DNA of 64,000 nt from Sclerodactyla briareus. Taxonomy: Eukaryota > Echinodermata > Holothuroidea > Dendrochirotida > Sclerodactylidae. The stretch is from positions 1 through 64,000 of the forward strand of contig JAODTK010002109.1 in the NCBI GenBank assembly GCA_026419785.1. The letters run 5' to 3'. The position numbers were made by a program, and so were the translations under genes. This document shows, piece by piece, positions 11,224-23,795 of the stretch; within the stretch, counting starts at the first letter, position 1; each line of letters begins with the position of its first letter. The notes under the pieces were generated by a model. It ran no database searches, was not told the origin of the DNA, and saw only the letters and a program-made list of their open reading frames with translations.

Positions 11224-13890
11224 CTGAAAATAGACAAGAATGAACAGGAGGTTGTTTTGAAGCCTATGAATGGTACGAATCGTCCTTGGTTTCTCTCAGG
11301 CAGCACCGAAAGAGAATGGCAAGGAAAACAACATCACAGGTATAGTGATCATTGTTAGCGAAAAGCTGTGTTCAGCTTGTTATAGGTAGGCATGTTAAGC
11401 TTTTCCCTAAAGTTGAAAGCATGTTACGGTGTACGTCAGCCGTATTTCCTCACTGGATAGTGAGTGAATAGAATGTCCAATTTAGCGCACTAAAAAAACA
11501 ATCACATAAAAGATAAAGGCAACGCGTATTTTACTTTTTTCAGGACCCCAGGCATGTTAAGAAATAAGAAACAAACTGAACTTTCTGTCGACTTGGCACT
11601 AGCCCGATAGTAGCTTCTCCAATACTACTATTCAATCGATTGAATCACCTCGTTTTGTTGAAATATAAGGGGGGTTTTGGCCTTACCGGGGGAGTTTGAA
11701 TCTAGATGACATGCTTGACTAGAGTGCCTTTCAATGCTACTGTTTCCCCCCCCCCCCCCCCTCAAACTCGTTAGTATTTGTTTGTTATATTTTCTATATC
11801 AAAGTGCCGACAATACTACCTGCAGAGTACGACGACAGGACCGTCTGCAGTAGTGCTCTTCTGGACTGTCCTTCCACTTTGGTAACCAGCTACAGGCCAT
11901 CGACATCACTCTGGCCGGGACTGATGCGTTCACTCTGTTGAAGGGTCGACCACGTCCTATGGCACAACAAAATCCATGCGATAAAAATGTTTACATTTCA
12001 ACTAAACTATTCCTAGGATACAATTCTCCCCAACTAAGTTCAAGTAGCTATCTCGCATTGCTGGGATTAAGTTGAAGACAATAATACCAGGCAGGCCGAC
12101 GGATTTCAAGATCTCAAGACAGTTTCCACATAATCCCTCAAAGACAGACTACTATCGTAGAATATATTCATTTCCACAAGTACTTGACTATTTGGATTTA
12201 TTTACGGCCCTGTTAACCTTGAATATGGCACTTTTTTTTCTTTCTTTCTTTCCTCTTTTTTTGTTTTAGGCGTTTTAATTGAAAATACTATTAGTGGCCT
12301 TTCCATAACACGACAACATGACAAGACGTTTAGTCACCAGCCGAAATCTTTATGGCCACCTCTTTCATTCGGAAGAATTTGCCGTGACTTTTGTGTCAAT
12401 TTGTGTCCGTCAGAAGTTTAGTAATTCCAGCATTCAGCAATTTCGTCCTCATATTAAACATTGAGTTTCACATGAACCAGAAAGTTGATAGATAGTTCCA
12501 TGGAGTGAACTAGAGGGAGGGCGCAATATATTATGTGTGAGCGAGAGAGGATGATGAAAAAATCTAGGTCCTAAAAAGCATATTTATTTAATTATCAAAA
12601 GTTGAGAGCAAACTTTGATGGAGTTGGGACACCGGAGCAAACGAACGTTTCATGGCATATGCTAGAATCATTATTAAGACGCTTCGCATTACACACTAAA
12701 ACTGACCGGTTGATTGACTCTTGTGACTTCGAATTTGTCCAGATTCAACGGCCCGCTTGATTATGCGGACTTGGAGTGTACTGTAACCTCTTTTGGTTTT
12801 CACTGGCCATTCTCGGGCCAGAAGGCTGAACGTGAAAAAAAAAGGATGGACGAATTGTTTTGAGTGCAGCACTACGATCGTAAATTTGTGCAAATTTAAC
12901 ATATACATGTTGCTATTGAGTTATTTTCGGAGTTGGAAAACATTTTATTCATATAATGCGTTCACTTGCTACGTATAGTAGTGAGAGGCGTGGTTTACAT
13001 TTTGCTTGAATTTATACGGCCTCGCATTTCTGCGAAGATTCCATTTTCACATCATGGGGTTCGCATTATGTTATTTTGGTGCATTATTATGTCGCCGCCT
13101 ACAAACATTCACACTGCGCTGTTCATTGAATACCACGCTGGACATCTTATGAAATGTAACAGAACTTTCAGACCTCCATGATATAGAATGAACTTTCGTC
13201 ATTAAATTATGGAAACCCTAGCCTGTAAATTATCTCCGAACCTTTTCATCTCGTTGTCACGAGTGACCATGATGGGACATTTCCATTATTGACCCAGCTT
13301 CAACAGACTTCCAATATCATCATGCTGATGTCTGGCCGTAACAACGCTCACCCTTCTTGAAGCTCTGTTGAGAAAAAGCATCAAATTGTATCTGCTCTGT
13401 TTTGTTTGTGTCATTCGCCCATTATACCTTGCTACAATACTTTCGAATCGGCGCGGTAATATCACGTACGGTGTAGTTTTTTGCACGTGATATAGTGGTA
13501 ATTTCATTACACTACTGCAATTTAACTAAAAAAACAAAAAAGCAATCTATAGGTTACCGTTTAACACATCAGTATTATGTGGCATTACCGTATGATTCGG
13601 ACTGATGTCGACAACATTTCGAAACCAGCCTCCGACGAACTTAGCTCGAGATGTGAATTATTTTGTAAAAATGTAACTTTTAGTCATATTAACTTCGAGA
13701 CGTCGGCATTTCTTAACTTGGTGGGCAGTTCTATCTGAATAACATCATTCGGCCAAGGTGGCGCTGTTATTATGATGCGTACTCAGATCATGACAGAATT
13801 ATAATATGAGATTTATTCGTATTTGTTCGTTATGGTTAGTTGTTTCAAAGATACCAATCATTTTAGATGGTTGTTTTCATACGGGCTTAC
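11224..13890. other. Intronic stretch, two unexplained coding-like pieces
   Basis: Around 11,815-11,980 both strands have long open frames; the plus frame reads FHFGNQLQAIDITLAGTDAF and the minus frame has an exon-like donor. Near 13,430-13,500 a minus frame reads TPYVILPRRFESIV, possibly the ILPxDxxRV strand of a second PTP domain. Neither is firm. Confidence 0.35.
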
Positions 13891-13967
13891 ATTCAGCAGG
13901 CTGCCCCTTGACGTCATACTGAGATTATAGGATTTCTCGCTCATGGAAAATGGTCTCTTTCCGCCCG
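13891..13967 (-). CDS. Candidate linker exon between PTP domains
   Basis: A 77-base segment with an excellent acceptor (TTTTTTTCTTCCCAACAG) and a GTAAGC donor. Two frames are plausible; one is Ser- and Lys-rich (KRPFSMSEKSYNLS), another has EREIL and QYDVKG. No domain is recognised. Its place right after the end of domain 1 suggests an inter-domain linker or the start of domain 2. Confidence 0.4.
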
Positions 13968-14174
13968 CTGTTGGGAAGAAAAAAAAACATTGAACGAATT
14001 TATGGAATCCTTCTGTATATCTTAAATTTGCAACAATTTCTATGTAATGCATGGATGCTGTGTTCTATTCATCCATAGCGGTTCGCATTAATCACGTACA
14101 ACTCATACATCTAGATCAAATGTAATTAGAATATGCCAATCTCTACAGTAGTATAAAATACTCATTACTCAACT

Positions 14175-14205
<31 letters not shown>

Positions 14206-14463
14206 GTCTCCTAATCTTTACAGTTGGCAATTGTAATCGATTCATCTCAAGGTTTAATCTCAACTGCCTATTTCCAATGCACTGATAGCTCGCTTGTATG
14301 AAGGAACATGCCAACAAGGCATGATTGATTCCCATCCCGGCTGTCATTTATGTGCATAACACACTATCAGTTATCAAAACTGCGTACATTCTAATGTCTT
14401 GATCGTGAGCATCTCTGTATCATTCAACTGAACTACCCGATAAATACCATCAGTTTCCATTAC

Positions 14464-14520
14464 CTTGCTTCTTGAATAACTCCCATATATCAGGGTGTCG
14501 TTCTCCAGCTGAATCAGGAT
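14464..14520 (-). CDS. PTP domain 1: C-terminal strand (Q-loop region)
   Basis: A 57-base exon with acceptor TTATTCCGACAG and donor GTAATG. One frame reads IQLENDTLIYGSYSRS, which aligns in pattern with the VQTxxQYxFIYxxLLE end of PTP domains, including the first Gln. The second Gln is not obvious. Two other frames are open too, but only this one makes sense in order. It closes the first phosphatase domain. Confidence 0.5.
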
Positions 14521-15905
14521 CTGTCGGAATAATTAACAACAGCGGTCAACGACTTAACAAGCTCGACGAGCTTCTCCAAAAAAAACAACACTACCCTTTC
14601 AACATTTTGACACGGAGAGCTTAATTACAGCATATTGACATAAGTGTTTGTCTTCTTGTTGGTCACTTGGTTCAAGCTGATAGTTCTAAATCATGAAAAG
14701 GACATTTGCAAAGAGATGAGTCATTGCAATTTGTCACAGTGCAAAATGCGATGATACCGCAGTTTGAAGATAGTCGGGGGTTACGCTGACCAACTCAATC
14801 TCTTTACAGTTCTCATAGTCGAGAACGCATATGATTAATGAAGGAATGCAGATTATACCCGAGATTATCTAGCGCCAGAGAAAACTTTATTCGATTGTGG
14901 CCTCTATACGGCCATAAAAAAGCAGGTAAGTTAGAATCTGCTTTTCACTCTATCTATGTTTTAGGACTTAGGTACATCACACCAAAGTCAGGTTTCACAT
15001 TTACTAATGAATCTCTAGGGTTACTACAATGTTCCGCTAGGCAAGTATTACACCATACACGTGATCTTATTGAAGGGCTGCGCAGACGACATTAGATGGA
15101 CAATATACCTGCATCCTGATGTACCGTTTACAGTTTTCGCAGTCGTGAGAATGCAAATTGTTGTCATTACCCCAAACTCCTTCCGGACGCGTTTCATGCT
15201 CCGTCTGCTGCTAGCTGGATGATCTGACTCTCGGCTCAGCTCTGGTCTCCGCAGTATGAGAGAGAAGCTTCATTGAGGCACTGGTACCAGGAAAAAATAA
15301 TGCTTCTGTACGGTAACAGTACAGGGAGGATAGAAAACAGCAATCACTTATTTATAATAATGGTGGAATGACTGCGTGGGCGATCGATAGTTTTGATGTG
15401 CCTTGGAAGAATAAATTAAATGTTGAGATGCCTGCGGTAACTACCTCATACCATTTTTATAGAACCATGTTTGTGAATGACAAGTAATAGAAATCTTGAA
15501 AAGTAGTTACATGACAATTCAGGATATATTATTAGATTGTATAAATCTTGTAATTATTAGCCCATATCACCTGGTTGAACTATATCTGCAAACTAGCAGC
15601 ATCGCTTCTGATTTCACCTGATAGACGTGTTGAAATGTAATATGGAATACCGCATATGTGAAACCCAAATGTGTCGGTATAAAATCGCCAAAGAATCGGG
15701 CTCTGAATGCCAAAGGCCAGTCCCTATAGCTGGAGTTGGTGAGGCTTTCGCAGGGTAGGTTCGGAACTAAGGACAATAAATGGTTACCCCCCCAATGGTA
15801 CCCCCCCCCCCCCCGCCTCCAAGCGTTGTCAGTTTAACCAGCCAATTAACAGTTTCACATGACAATGCTATTATCTCAGTTATCCACCCCTGTTTTATCA
15901 TGTTA

Positions 15906-16027
15906 ATGACGGCTCTCCTCTGATCTTCCTCCTATAATCTGTAGACTCCCCTTGTTCTTCCTTCATGATTGCATCCAGCAAGGAATAGAGAGAAATGAAG
16001 GGGTGCCCGTTCCTGCCAATACCAGCA
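15906..16027 (-). CDS. PTP domain 1: P-loop second half and following helix
   Basis: The segment completes the P-loop: AGIGRNG follows the His-Cys-Ser of the previous exon, giving the catalytic Cys and the phosphate-binding Arg. The next residues are HPFISLYSLLDAIMKEE, the helix after the loop. The usual Thr/Ser after the Arg reads Asn. The acceptor AG is missing by one base as sequenced, and the downstream boundary is not clear. The tail carries an Arg-rich stretch like the R-x-x-R of family members. Confidence 0.7.
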
Positions 16028-16352
16028 TGATAATGAATCACGATAAAAGCAGCATACGTGCAGACATCCGAAATTCGGACTCAAAGTTCAAACATCGTCG
16101 AAATTCGAATGTCGTTACTATAGGTTCAATGAGATATGATTATAGTAAAACAATTCCTTGCAGAACCCTTTGGGAAATAAGCTGCCGTAGACGTGGGACA
16201 CATATTTTTTCATGTTCGTTGAATTTGATCATTCCAAGCCACCTCCTACCGAATCGACCCCATCAGCAGAATAGCACGTAGCTATTGATACTATTCAGTC
16301 ATTCAATGTCGAGTAATATACATTATAATCGTTATTATTATTCAAAATATGA

Positions 16353-16389
<37 letters not shown>

Positions 16390-16391
16390 AG

Positions 16392-16430
<39 letters not shown>

Positions 16431-16454
16431 ATATTATATATATATATATAATAT
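16353..16454 (+). repeat. AT microsatellite
   Basis: About 100 bases of (AT)n, in the intron between the WPD-loop and P-loop exons. Confidence 0.95.
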
Positions 16455-16588
16455 CAGCATATTACTTTTGGATTGTACCTGAAACCATGACTGTTTCTTA
16501 CGCCGCACTCCACGTCATTCCTTTTCACGCCGATACATGGGCCATTAGATGGTAAACGCACTCTGTATCACAATGAGTATATGCGTAC

Positions 16589-16716
16589 CTACAATGAACC
16601 AGCAATGGCGTGGCAGCAGCGCCGTGTATCATCTTAGCGTGTTAGTGAAGGTAATCAACGGAGTTGGTTGTCTTGGCGTCCCCATGTCTTGCCAAGATAT
16701 ATGTTGAGTTGATGTA
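16589..16716 (-). CDS. PTP domain 1: WPD-loop exon with a WQD variant
   Basis: The exon begins after a CACAG acceptor, reads TSTQHISWQDMGTPRQPTPL then ITFTNTLR, and after a slip AAATPLLVHC plus the first two bases of a Ser codon, ending at GTACGC. This is the WPD loop followed by the strand leading into the catalytic Cys. The general-acid Asp is present, but the Pro of WPD reads Gln and the His-Gly after it reads Met-Gly. The His-Cys of the P-loop closes the exon, with the loop split between this and the next exon, as in many PTP genes. Confidence 0.75.
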
Positions 16717-16839
16717 CTGTGCGCCTCGCGTACGCCTAAAAAAAGAAAGAACCTCATAATGAAACGAAGGAATTACTCTGAAACCTGACTTCGACTTATA
16801 TAAACTATTAACAACTTGAAAATTCGACAGATCTCCGGA

Positions 16840-17140
16840 CTACAGATCGACAGGATGAGGTTCCATTCTCTAAGGAACGACCAGCCTTTCCGGTGTGTCT
16901 TTGAGCAAGACACTTTTCCACGTTCCCTTGTTCCACCTCATCCAGGCGATAACACGGGACTGGGAGGAACCTGCGTACAATCGGCGCCGAAATGACAGAA
17001 ACTGTCTCTCGGGGTAATATGAATAGGTGATATGATTATCTCATCGGTCCAGAAGGACCGGATGGAGATATAACACCTACCTATATATACTGCTGACTGG
17101 TTGCCGTAACCAGGTAACGGCAGTAAGTGTGGTAACAATT
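16840..17140 (+). repeat. Possible short dispersed repeat (SINE- or MITE-like)
   Basis: It contains the hairpin GTGTCTTTGAGCAAGACAC (16,895-16,913) next to a CACGTTCCCTTG box. Similar GTGTCTT...AAGGACAC boxes recur in repeats of marine deuterostomes as I recall them. No tRNA-like promoter was recognised and the boundaries are estimates. Confidence 0.25.
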
Positions 17141-17625
17141 ATGTGGTTAAGAACTGTGAGTGCTTAATATGTGGCACCCATGGGTGCTGGTGGTCCCGCA
17201 ATGACGAGCGCTCAAAAAGGTGTCCGTTAATGTGTTTGCTAGTGTGTGTGAGTGTGTTTGTGTGTGCGTTGTGTCACCATATTCTCAAATTTCAAAACAA
17301 CGTAGAAAGTATCGAAAGGGTTTCCGAAACATTTATGCTGCACTGTTCCTGACAGTTCTATGAACATGATTTTGGGGGGAGTGCGCTGTTTTCAAATGCA
17401 TTCAGATAACAAAAATTATTATTTGCACTAAGACAGAGCCTGAATTGTTACACATTTTCGGGGATGCCGATAAGATCCTGGAACAGTGGAATTAAATATA
17501 TGAAAGGTGGCGGACAATGCCAATGCATTACAGTAACTCAATGGCCACTTATTATATAGTCTAGTAACCATGATTTTATTTTGATTTTATAATTTTGCTA
17601 TTCCTCATTAAATTACAGCACTCAC

Positions 17626-17745
17626 TCTTCCACATTGCAGTTTTCTGATGACGTAGTTGGCAACGCTGTCTCTTCGCTCCATAGACTTCAATCTGAACAT
17701 GGAGCTGCTTCCACCTTGTGGCCGGCCAATACTGAAGACATCGAT
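17626..17745 (-). CDS. PTP domain 1: QYWP exon
   Basis: Acceptor TTCTTTCTCCAG and donor GTGAGT bound 120 bases. The start reads RCLQYWPA; after a frame slip the end reads RRDSVANYVIRKLQ. Cys-x-x-Tyr-Trp-Pro and a following Tyr-x-(Ile/Val)-Arg-x-Leu strand are the PTP motifs that come right after IVMVTNL. The intron before this exon is about 4.6 kb and contains the CpG-rich block. Confidence 0.75.
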
Positions 17746-17829
17746 CCTGGAGAAAGAAGGAACGTACCTTAACAATGTACATTCTAGCGATGTTAACTAT
17801 ACATATGTGCAAATATACAAATACGCACA

Positions 17830-18540
17830 CACTCACAAACGCACCTTAACTGCGTACGTGAAATACTTCGTTGTGGCGGCGGTCGATTCCCAACTGGCCT
17901 CGCGACCTCACTGCCCCAGTCGACCACGTGGGAACCATAGCGCGCCCCCAGAACAGGATCAACCTTCGGGACCTCGAACGTGTCGTCCCGCCTCTGTATG
18001 GACGAGGCTTTGGGAAGCCTATTGCTCCGCGCAGGAGAAGCGCACGGTGACGCCAGCAGCTCCGCTGGAACAAATGACCCACAAGGTAGTGGATGCACAC
18101 ACGTGCACCCCTGCACACTGCCTGGATGAACATTTTCTCAAAATGGGCAAAATACTCTGACTGATAAAACAAAATTGCCCAAGTGGTATTTTTGTATTCT
18201 AATTCAGCCGCCCCTACACAGCATGTGCACCTCACAAACACCACTGCCATTCGAATCTCGCTGAGGCAGCGGCCGGAAACCCAATCTCGCCAGCCCACAT
18301 AGTATGCGCAGACGTACACTCACAAACACCACCTCAACGCGCCACGCGCTCCCACTGCTCCACTCGAACACGCGCGGAATGCGTCGCGCCCCAGGACAGG
18401 ATCAGCCAGCGGGTGCTCGAGCGTGACGTCCCTCATCTATATTGGACAATGGCTTCGGGAAAACCCTCGCCAGTCCCGAGCTCCGTGCGGGGAGAGGCAT
18501 TCCTAAGACATTTATGGAAAGTTGTTCATTCGTGAACACA
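17830..18540 (+). repeat. CpG-rich block with an internal diverged duplication
   Basis: Two related stretches, about 17,830-18,070 and 18,312-18,520, share ACTCACAAAC, a CGCGCCCC(A)GGACAGGATCA-type box, a CGAGCGTGACGTCCC-like box and a TCGGGAA(A)CC-like box. The block is far more GC- and CpG-rich than the flanks and is followed by an ATAC microsatellite. Long open frames occur on both strands but look like a result of GC content. It lies in the intron before the QYWP exon. Confidence 0.55.
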
Positions 18541-18551
18541 TGTTGTGAATG

Positions 18552-18579
18552 TACATACATACATACATACATACATACA
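18552..18579 (+). repeat. ATAC microsatellite, short
   Basis: About seven ATAC units, next to the CpG-rich block. Confidence 0.9.
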
Positions 18580-21500
18580 CTGCAGCTCGCGCCTGCAGCA
18601 CGTGCGCCCGTGGAGTTGGCATCCAGTGAGCAGCGGAGCACATACATACACATATACCATACATAGTAGTAATTCGTAGCTATTGAGATTGGAAGATTGT
18701 GAGATCGGATCCCTCAGAGAACCGACTGAAAGACATTTATTGTCCCTCTATAACCTGGTGACAAAATAGGTACCTGTAAGGAAGTCGATTACTATCGGCG
18801 ATGTGCTAAAACCCTCAGTGTACGGCGAGTCAATGGCATTTGGAAAGTGAAGTGAGCTAGTTTTACTCGAATTAGGAACATATTTTACATCACAACCCCA
18901 TATAATCCGGAGAGAAATATTAACGAAATCATCATCAAACCTCCGCAAAAATGCAAATTGTCCACTACTTTTTGTAGTTCAGTATTTTACTGTTTAAAAC
19001 ACATGGGCCAAGACTTAGCACTGACCAACGTACGCATGTCTGAGCCTATAACACACGCCGAATCCATTTGTAACAAAAAAAAAGCTCACTGCATGATTAC
19101 ATTCATCGTTGTTTCAGTAAACATCATTTTCAAAGAGTTTTTTTTTTTTTTTTTTTTAATATTCAATTACTTAGGTTTGAAAAGTAATTGGGCAGAGTTA
19201 AAGCGGCATGGATGAAACAAAGAGTAGTGTCCGGGTTTATAGGAGGAGACTGGAGTGGAAGATCTGCAAGTTCAGAGATTGCGCCCAGTTTGCTCTACGG
19301 CGCTGAAAGCTAGGCCAGTGTCATGTTCACGGCTGAGCATCAAGCCACAGATTTTTACCCACCCCCCCCCCCCCCCCCCCCCCACCCCCCACCCCCCCCC
19401 CCCCCCCCCTCTGTTGTAAAAATCAATAAGGACTATCCTCACACTACTGTTCCTCTTCAGAATAAGGTCGAACATGTTTCTGTTCTGACTTGTAATAACC
19501 GACCAATTTGATCGATTGGATGCATCGAAGGTTTAGCTGCTGCTACTATTCTCCCCAGGGTTGAGAGTGTGCCGAGTGCGTAACTGTTCCTTACTGGATG
19601 GGATCGGAATTAAAACCTACAATACGCGGTAACTGGTAGATATGTCAATTACGTCATGACGCTATAAAAGTGCCCATATGTTATGATTTAACTGACATTT
19701 CTCATTTGGGGGTGACTGTCGAAGACAGTGTCACTAACATTGTACTGACGAGACTTGCACAAATATTTGACAAGAGAGAAGATTACTTTGTTACGAGTTG
19801 CCCTAATTCCTGAATTCCGATGTATTGTTGGAAGATTGTTTTCTAATACAGCAAAACCCCTTTTTTGTCTGCATTAGTCGTCTCTTGTCATACGAGGTAA
19901 AGGGGGAATCCCCCTATCGACTCTCAGATGACGGTTTCTTTGTCGTTTGCGGGAATGAAAGAACTGAGGGTGTCAAACCTCTGTTAGGAGACTGATTTTT
20001 TATTTGGTTAGGCTGTATGATGTATATCCAAGCGCAGTTCCCAAGGGTTCAATTCAAAGTCACGGTAATCGAGTAAGGCTGTTAAATAAAATCAGGCCTA
20101 ATATAGACCCGAAGAGGGATTCTTGATTTGTACTCAGCTGTCAGCAGCGCTGTTGCTGTGCTCAGTTATTCTTCAGATATAAGTATTATAGTTATTCAAT
20201 CCACAAATACTATATCAAACAGGGTCCGTTAAACCGGTCTGTCAATGTTAGGTATACTCACTGAACCAGACCCCTTTCCAGTACACAGTGGATCGTACAT
20301 CGTAGTATGTATGTAACTGTACATTATTTAACGATTCACTGGAAAATCAGGTTGATTCACTATATATGTCCTACGTCACGTTTAATTAGCCAGATTAAGG
20401 TGTATTCGCCCCAACCAAATATAGCATGATCGAAATTTCACCATATCTACGGAGTACAAGACACTGAGCGTTTCCCCATATTCCACACACCAGTTAACTC
20501 GTGTAAACGCATCAACGCGTGTGAACAAGGAATCAGAATAGAAGACGCACGTCATTGTGTTGTTTTGCAATCAATCTCATACCGAGCCACGGTTATGCTG
20601 TACTAAAGCGCCTATTCACGTTGACTGTCAATTGAAAACTTTGCTGTGAACCCACCAGCGTTGTAAAGAGGTACAATGATCTCCTAGTGTGATTTGGAAG
20701 AGAGAAAAAAATTCAACACCCTTTTTCCAGGTCAAGCTTTATGTTGATTATCTTTTCAATTCGCTTCGCACAGTTTTTATCAGCTTCCTTATGACTGTGT
20801 CAGATGCAACCTTATTATTGACTTCACTGTTTTTCTGTTTTTTGTTGTTGTTGTTTTTTTTTTTTTGCACAAATAGGTCAGGCTATACTATATAGCAATG
20901 TGTTTGTGCGCCATGGAAATTGTGGTCACATTTTGGCGCGAAAATGGTTCATAAAATGCTCGTATTTATGGGGACGCAACATAATGCTCAACGAGCACCC
21001 GGTGAGTAACATGCTATGGTGCAGCATCCACTTCCTTTTGTGTTCATTAAAAGTATACGAACACTGAACCATGGAACACTGGTTCAGACCTTCTCCAGTT
21101 ATTATATTTCCTCATGTTTGCATACAGGTTTCTCAGTAGTTCTAGATGAGCCAAGAATCATCGATCGGCCGACGCAGTTTATTACTCTTCATGGTGGAGG
21201 AACACGCGCACCCTACTTTACTCCTTCGTGTCTGGTTTCAGCACTTTTCCTGAGCATGCACGGGACAGTCTCTAACAGAACGGGGTACTCGTAACGAGAC
21301 GAGTACTTCACTAAAAAGAAAAATTCCATTTTGATTGGGTAATATAACATTTCCAACCGAATTAAGAGAATGAATACAGCCAGTGTACTTTAAAGCAACA
21401 GGCGTTCTCGTACGAAAACTCAAAGCTTTCTAATCACCATTGCTAGTGTTGTCGAATATGTCGCACCTCTGTTTGCTATATATTTGCGGAGTTCGGTGCT

Positions 21501-22317
21501 GAAACCAAGCTATGTCCACAAAACACTGCACTCTTCACAGATAGCCACTTACAATTGACGGACATATCCCGATACTGCTCTATTGGTGCTAGGTCACTTG
21601 CGTGATACCCAGCACCCGTAAGATTCATCAGCTGACAACCATGTTAACGCTCGAACGCGTATTTCGCGAAAAAAAGTGCACAACACTCCGGTACAGGATT
21701 TTTTACAGATGTTTGTCTTTTTGTTCACGATTGTCTTTGTTACGTAGATACCAGTACTCAATGCTGCCAGTGTTGTTACGCACTTTTCCCGTTCCCATTT
21801 GTCTCTACATGAGGAAGGCCCATGTGACGAAAACAAATTGTTTTTTTTTTTTCCCGGATTGCCGGAGATACCCTCCAGGGCTGCTGTCAGAGTGGGCGAC
21901 TTCACACCTGTTTTATTTGTTCGGTTTATTCGGGCAGTTCCAAATCCGGCCATCCTACAGAACACTGTAAGTCTTTTGATAGGGGATTCCCACAACTACC
22001 CCGCACGAGGCAATTGCTTGTAAGGGGAACAATCGTTTGGGTTGCAAACAAGGAATTCCTCTTCCTTGTCGGCCACCTATGTTTGAATGGAGAATTGTAC
22101 GATAACGGATTATATACAAATGAATTGGTACTAAACACGTGAATGATCTCCCACTGTGAAGGTGGTTAAGTAAGTTGAGCAGTTACGGTGTAAGTGTATT
22201 TTACGTTCTAACAAAATACGAGCTATAAGGAATGTTACCCCTCCAGTGTACTGTAACATAGGTCCGCTCTCCATCACCTTTAAAGTGGTTGCTATGTGTA
22301 ACTGCAGTGTGATTTAC
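18580..22317. other. Long intron, no exon recognised
   Basis: Holds the poly-C tract at 19.36 kb and T-runs. A piece near 21,940-21,960 reads CSVGWPDLELP after an AG and was considered as a competing YWP exon but is weaker than the one at 17.7 kb. Confidence 0.45.
19363..19409 (+). repeat. Long poly-C tract
   Basis: Nearly pure C run interrupted by two A bases. Similar C or G runs occur near 9,361, 11,745, 14,177, 15,797, 32,113, 36,055, 45,987, 52,467, 61,672, 61,767 and 62,568. Confidence 0.9.
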
Positions 22318-22415
22318 CTTCCCTTCGCCACGCAGATTGGTGACCATAACAATAGTAGAAATATTTTGGGACCAGATCATCCTCCAAAAGTCATCTAAAG
22401 ATGCTTTATTTGGTC
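22318..22415 (-). CDS. PTP domain 1: DFWRMIW / IVMVTNL exon
   Basis: The clearest exon of the window: acceptor TTGTATTCCTTGCAG, donor GTAAAT, 98 bases, one open frame. It encodes [17 protein letters not shown] and [14 protein letters not shown]. Gly-Pro-x-x-x-(Thr/Ser)-x-x-Asp-Phe-Trp-Arg-Met-Ile-Trp and Ile-Val-Met-(Val/Leu)-Thr-Asn-Leu are signature motifs of the classical PTP core (the helix and strand packing behind the active site). No other protein family has this pair. Confidence 0.9.
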
Positions 22416-23795
22416 CTGCAAGGAATACAATAATGAAAACATGACTCAACTAATGAAAATTATGTGAGCTACAAGTTATCCGACGACAAGTTCATGGAGT
22501 CGTGTTATGTAGCAATTGTAGTACTATCAAGATATTTAGGAATAATTTTTTTTATATACTGATCCGCATCATTCAAGCGATTTGTAACGGTACATGAATG
22601 ATCACTTGTACAATGTTATTATCATGCTGGATCTATATCGATCTAAATAAATGAATAACGCTCAACCGATTTGTCAAAATTCCGTTACACATCGGAGAAG
22701 GGTTCTAGTTCTTGGTAATATAACTGGCTAACATTCTATAAGTAACCAATTGGTCGGGGTCCAAGTGCCAGTCAGCTTGATGGCGGCATGCCGACTTGAG
22801 TCGATTGTTGTCAGCACTGCAGCTGTCTGGAAATGCATTCCTGTCATTGAAGGTCGTTGATAAGCAATAAAAAATAGAAATAGTTCCCATTAACAGTAGG
22901 ATGCCTTACTGTTGGTGTACCGGTTGCGTAGATTGACCTAGCTGGCTTTCAGTTATCTTGTAAATATTCTAATTTAACGCCTACCAAAGAGGAATGCCAA
23001 TGCTATTTTTTCAGCATATCAGCCTGGTGTTCTAGACCGAAGGTTATTCAGACGAAATATGGCTGTTTTTCCTCTGGAAAATTCCCGGTTTATTGACAGG
23101 TCGTGCTGTCTGGCTGTGTAAGGTTCCTATGCACTGGAAGGGTACTATATAAGTGTTGTAGTGTTGGAGTCTATCGCTCTAATTTCGAGTCCCTTCAACT
23201 CTAACCCTACAGCTGTACCCCAACCCCCTGATGCCTTCACACGTCCATCTCTCACACGACCCACGAACGTCGTTGTGAAGTAACACTTAGATCCGATTAG
23301 CTTCCTTCACGTCCTCTTGCAAGATAAATTCACTAAGCCTGTCATAGAGCATTTTAGAATCATAGGATGAAGCAATTAGCAGCATTAAACTGATGCGCCA
23401 CATATGATAGTTTGCCAATCCATGGAGGTATTTAACTGATCCTGTTGGAGGGACTGCGTGGTGAACTGATTCAACACATTTACAGAACACAATCGTATGG
23501 TAACAATCTCATTTGATAATTGTATTTGATTGACGTTACGGATATTTATAGCTTCTCTCCATCAATTCGGATTGAAGGTAATATTTCACTGACCGAATAA
23601 TTCTGTTTTTCTTCTTTCCACCCACTTATTGACAGCATCACCTTGTCTGTTCCCATAATATATCACGAGTTGATCGCACGTACGGCAAAACATTCATACC
23701 AGAACTAATTTACATCACCATAGAGCATGGTGAACAAGAATAGTCATAGTAATGTAGTGTCAGGTGTGTATGAGGCCTATGCCTGCCTCCATTAC

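Noticed and set aside
14838-15095. An 85-codon plus ORF with a GTAAGT donor inside
   Set aside because: No domain and no acceptor that fits; it lies in an intron of the minus-strand gene.
16349-16555. Tyr/Ile repeat ORFs
   Set aside because: They are translations of the (AT)n microsatellite. The same holds for the Tyr/Val/Cys and Ile/His/Thr repeat frames at 26.2-26.5 kb and those at 63.75-63.94 kb.
17657-18319. Long open frames on both strands (167 and 157 codons) at the CpG-rich block
   Set aside because: High GC removes stop codons by chance. Composition is Arg/Pro/Cys-heavy, both strands are equally open and no domain is visible.
21930-21975. A minus-strand CSVGWPD reading as the PTP YWP exon
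   Set aside because: The segment at 17.63-17.75 kb has better splice sites, the full CLQYWP motif and the following Tyr-x-Ile-Arg strand. The piece at 21.9 kb runs quickly into a stop.
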